The position numbers and the translations under genes were made by a program. Below, piece after piece: positions 42,759 through 44,778 of a stretch of 44,778 bases of DNA. Under the pieces are notes generated by a model. The model worked only from the letters and a program-made list of their open reading frames with translations, had not been told where the DNA came from and did no database searches. Within the stretch, counting starts at the first letter, position 1. Each line of letters begins with the position of its first letter. Where the stretch lies: assembly GCA_937908115.1 (NCBI GenBank), contig CALEQZ010000025.1:1-44778 (forward strand), in the 5' to 3' direction. The DNA comes from an uncultured Alcaligenaceae bacterium. Its GTDB lineage: Bacteria > Pseudomonadota > Gammaproteobacteria > Burkholderiales > Burkholderiaceae_B.

Positions 42759-43991
42759 ATGCGCATCAGCACTTCACTCATGTACGGCAGGGGCCTGTCG
42801 ACGATCAATTCGCAGCAGGCCGACCTGGTGCACATCTTCCAGCAGGTCGGTACGGGAAGGCGCATCCTCACTCCGGCCGACGACCCTCTGGGCGCGGCCA
42901 AGTCCATCAACCTGGGCCAGACCGAGGCGCTGAACGCACGCTATGGCGCCAACCGCGCCATCGCGGCCCAGAACCTGGGGCTGGAAGACAACGTCCTGAA
43001 CACCATCATGCTGCGGGTGCAGGACATCAAGACCCGCATCGTCGAGGCGGGTAACGGCACGTATTCCGACGAAGAGCGGCGCACGCTGGCCAACGTGCTT
43101 CGCGCGGCCTACGACGACCTGTTCGCCCAAGCCAATGCGACCGATGGCAACGGCCAGTATTTGTTTTCGGGCTATACCGGGGATACGCCGGCCTACGTCA
43201 AGGATGGCACCGGCAAGGTCGTCTGGAACGGCTCGCCCGGCGAGCGACTGATCCAGGTCGACCAGACCCGCCGACTGTCGTCGAGTGACATTGGCCTGGA
43301 CATCTTCAACCGCGCCACGCCAGGCTCGCGTGACTACATCACCTCGGCCGACCCGGCCAATGCCGGCACGGCCCTAATCAAGACGCCTTCGATCAACGAT
43401 CCCATCGGCCCGAACGTTGGCCACGACTTCACGATCACCTTCGCGGGCGATCCGCCGGCGTACACGGTTGATGTCACTGATGCCGACGGCAATCTGATCG
43501 AAACGCAAGGGCCGTTCCCCTATCAATCCGGCACCGCCATCGACATGGGCGGCGTGCAGGTCTTCATCGAAGGCGAGCCGCAGCCAGGCGACGTCTTCCA
43601 GGTCGAGAATGCGCAGTCGGCCGACCTGGACCTGTTCGCGACCCTGGATGCCGTGATCGCCGCGCTGGAGGTGCCGGCCGACGGTGACCCTGTGGCCATG
43701 GCCCGCGTGGTCAACATGCTGTCCACGGTCAACCAGAAGCTGGACATCAATCACGACAACATCCTGACCGTGCGCGCCTCGGTCGGCGCTCGCTTGAATG
43801 AGCTGGAGGCGTTGGACGCCAACGGCGAGGTGCGCAACCTCAACTACAAGGACCAGCTGTCCAAGCTGGAGGACGTCGATTACTACCAGGCCATCAGCAA
43901 GCTGCAGCTGCGCGAGATGGCGCTGCAGGCGGCCGTTTCGGCGTTCCAAAGCATCCAGACCACGACCAGCCTGTTCAACATGCGTCGATAG
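42759..43991 (+). CDS. flgL: Flagellar hook-associated protein 3 FlgL
   Basis: Second junction protein, between FlgK and flagellin. 410 residues: RISTSLMYGRGLSTINSQQA, then VGTGRRILTPADDPLGAAKS like flagellin D0/D1, a middle domain (about 140-290) and the C-terminal YYQAISKLQLREMALQAAVS ending TTSLFNMRR. Longer than E. coli FlgL (317), with the extra length in the central domain, as in other betaproteobacteria. Start ATG 42759 after AGGCAAGCGACC. Confidence 0.96.
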   Translation: MRISTSLMYGRGLSTINSQQADLVHIFQQVGTGRRILTPADDPLGAAKSINLGQTEALNARYGANRAIAAQNLGLEDNVLNTIMLRVQDIKTRIVEAGNGTYSDEERRTLANVLRAAYDDLFAQANATDGNGQYLFSGYTGDTPAYVKDGTGKVVWNGSPGERLIQVDQTRRLSSSDIGLDIFNRATPGSRDYITSADPANAGTALIKTPSINDPIGPNVGHDFTITFAGDPPAYTVDVTDADGNLIETQGPFPYQSGTAIDMGGVQVFIEGEPQPGDVFQVENAQSADLDLFATLDAVIAALEVPADGDPVAMARVVNMLSTVNQKLDINHDNILTVRASVGARLNELEALDANGEVRNLNYKDQLSKLEDVDYYQAISKLQLREMALQAAVSAFQSIQTTTSLFNMRR

Positions 43992-44000
43992 CCGCAGGTC

Positions 44001-44047
44001 GGCGGTGGCCGGGCTGGGTGCGGGCAGCGCCCGGGCAGGCCACCGCC
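44001..44047. repeat. Perfect 10-base inverted repeat between flgL and the receptor gene
   Basis: GGCGGTGGCC (44001-44010) and GGCCACCGCC (44038-44047) are exact reverse complements; inner GGGC and GCCC extend the stem with a bulge. It begins 9 bases after the flgL stop and ends 25 bases before the chemoreceptor ATG. There is no T-run, so it may slow or process the transcript rather than end it, or lower expression of the receptor. Confidence 0.6.
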
Positions 44048-44072
44048 GCGATGCCTTGCCACAGAACACGCC

Positions 44073-44778
44073 ATGCTATCCAACCTGAAGATCCGAACCG
44101 GCCTGCTGCTGATGCTGCTGGCGTTGTCCGCCCTTGCCCTGGTGGCGACGCTGTTCGGCTTGCACAGCGTGCGCGAGGCCGACGATGCGATGCAGCGTCT
44201 CAACAGCCTGATCGCCGAGCAGGGTCGACACGTGCGCGCGGCCTACGATGCGTCCTCGCGCGCGGTGCTGCGCATCGAGACCGGCCGCGCGCTGGCCGAG
44301 GCCGGGCAGGCACGCGCGCAAATGGAGCTGGACCTGGCCGCCGCCCGCATCACCGATGCGCGCAACGCGTTTGCGCGCTATGCGGAGATCACGACCGGCA
44401 CGGATGAGGCCGCCGCGCTGCAAGGCAAGCTGCGCGAAGCCTTCAACCGCTACGTGGCCGCCGCCGATTCGGCGATCCAGGCCGCGCGCCAAGGCAAGGT
44501 CGCCCAGGGCGGCAGCGAGCTGATCACGGCGAGTGACGCCTTTGCTGCGGCCGTGGCCGAGTTCGACACGTTCATCCAAGACCTGACCACGGCCGCCGCT
44601 GCGGAGAGCGCCTCTGACGAGCGCTTCATGATGATCGCCACCGCCGTCCTGGTGCTGGCGGTGTTCGCCTTTGGGCTGACGTCCCACTGGTACGTCGGTC
44701 GCCAGGTGGTGCGTCCCTTGCGTGAAGCTGGCCAGGTATTTGACCGGATTGCGTCGGGGGATTTGACGCAGCGCATCG
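44073..44778 (+). CDS. Methyl-accepting chemotaxis protein, Tar/Tsr-like (3' truncated by window edge)
   Basis: Transmembrane chemoreceptor; 235 codons are in the window and the frame is open to its end. A short N-terminus MLSNLKIRTG leads into TM1 (about 10-32, LLLMLLALSALALVATLFGL). A periplasmic four-helix ligand-binding domain follows (about 33-188). TM2 (about 190-212, MMIATAVLVLAVFAFGLTSH) and the start of HAMP (VVRPLREAGQVFDRIASGDL) complete what is visible. The methylation and signalling domains lie beyond the window. In the ligand domain, RAVLRIETGRALAEAG sits where Tar/Tsr carry ligand-binding arginines, but I cannot assign a ligand. Only receptor gene in the window; no sigma-28 site directly upstream, so it may be read through from flgKL. 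Confidence 0.88.
   Translation, partial: MLSNLKIRTGLLLMLLALSALALVATLFGLHSVREADDAMQRLNSLIAEQGRHVRAAYDASSRAVLRIETGRALAEAGQARAQMELDLAAARITDARNAFARYAEITTGTDEAAALQGKLREAFNRYVAAADSAIQAARQGKVAQGGSELITASDAFAAAVAEFDTFIQDLTTAAAAESASDERFMMIATAVLVLAVFAFGLTSHWYVGRQVVRPLREAGQVFDRIASGDLTQRI

Noticed and set aside
1..44778. CRISPR arrays, tRNA or rRNA genes, insertion sequences or phage genes
   Set aside because: None seen: no regular direct repeats with spacers, no tRNA-like cloverleaf noticed, no transposase or integrase motifs in any frame, even at the edges of the glycan island.

Overview
The window is a high-GC bacterial chromosome segment. Gene content and order (FlhDC as flagellar master regulator, motAB followed by a CheY-like receiver and cheAW, then cheRBYZ, flhBAF, flgNMA and flgBCDEFGHIJKL, next to an aceF-lpdA pair) suggest a betaproteobacterium of the order Burkholderiales. 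Alcaligenaceae (Bordetella/Achromobacter-like) fits best. The assignment rests on synteny and protein character read by eye, not on a database search.

Layout. (1) 1-2830, plus strand: the 3' end of aceF and all of lpdA, the E2 and E3 of pyruvate dehydrogenase, followed by a likely terminator. (2) 3098-13867, minus strand: a sugar and glycosyltransferase island of lower GC, holding rfbB, an ATP-grasp/HAD fusion, a SAM methyltransferase, a WbqC-like protein, rfbA, wecE and a 1320-residue fused glycosyltransferase. (3) 14057-16065, minus strand: flagellin fliC with its own sigma-28 promoter and terminator, and fliA. (4) 16066-16395: an AT-rich divergent control region. (5) 16396-31562, plus strand: flhDC, motAB, a CheY-like receiver, cheAWRBYZ and flhBAF. 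(6) 31582-33199, minus strand: flgA and flgMN. (7) 33362-43991, plus strand: flgBCDEFGHIJ, then flgKL behind a sigma-28 promoter. (8) From 44073: the start of a methyl-accepting chemotaxis protein that runs off the window.

How it works together. FlhDC should switch on the basal-body and export genes and fliA. FliA (sigma-28), held by FlgM until the hook is finished, then drives late genes. Four strong sigma-28 sites of form TAAA(N4)-N11-GCCGTTA are visible: before fliC, before flgMN, before flgKL, and one inside the motB coding sequence that points at the chemotaxis genes.

The most unusual part is the island next to fliC. RfbA, RfbB and WecE would make dTDP-4-amino-4,6-dideoxygalactose (dTDP-Fuc4N). 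The adjacent giant protein carries, in one chain, TPRs, an OGT-type (GT41) domain, a degenerate FkbM-like domain, and a domain resembling WecF (GT56), the enterobacterial common antigen Fuc4NAc transferase. My hypothesis is a flagellin O-glycosylation system in which one polypeptide first puts a sugar on Ser/Thr of FliC and then caps it with a Fuc4N-type sugar. The ATP-grasp/HAD, WbqC and methyltransferase proteins may decorate that sugar. The domain identities come from sequence; the pathway is inference.
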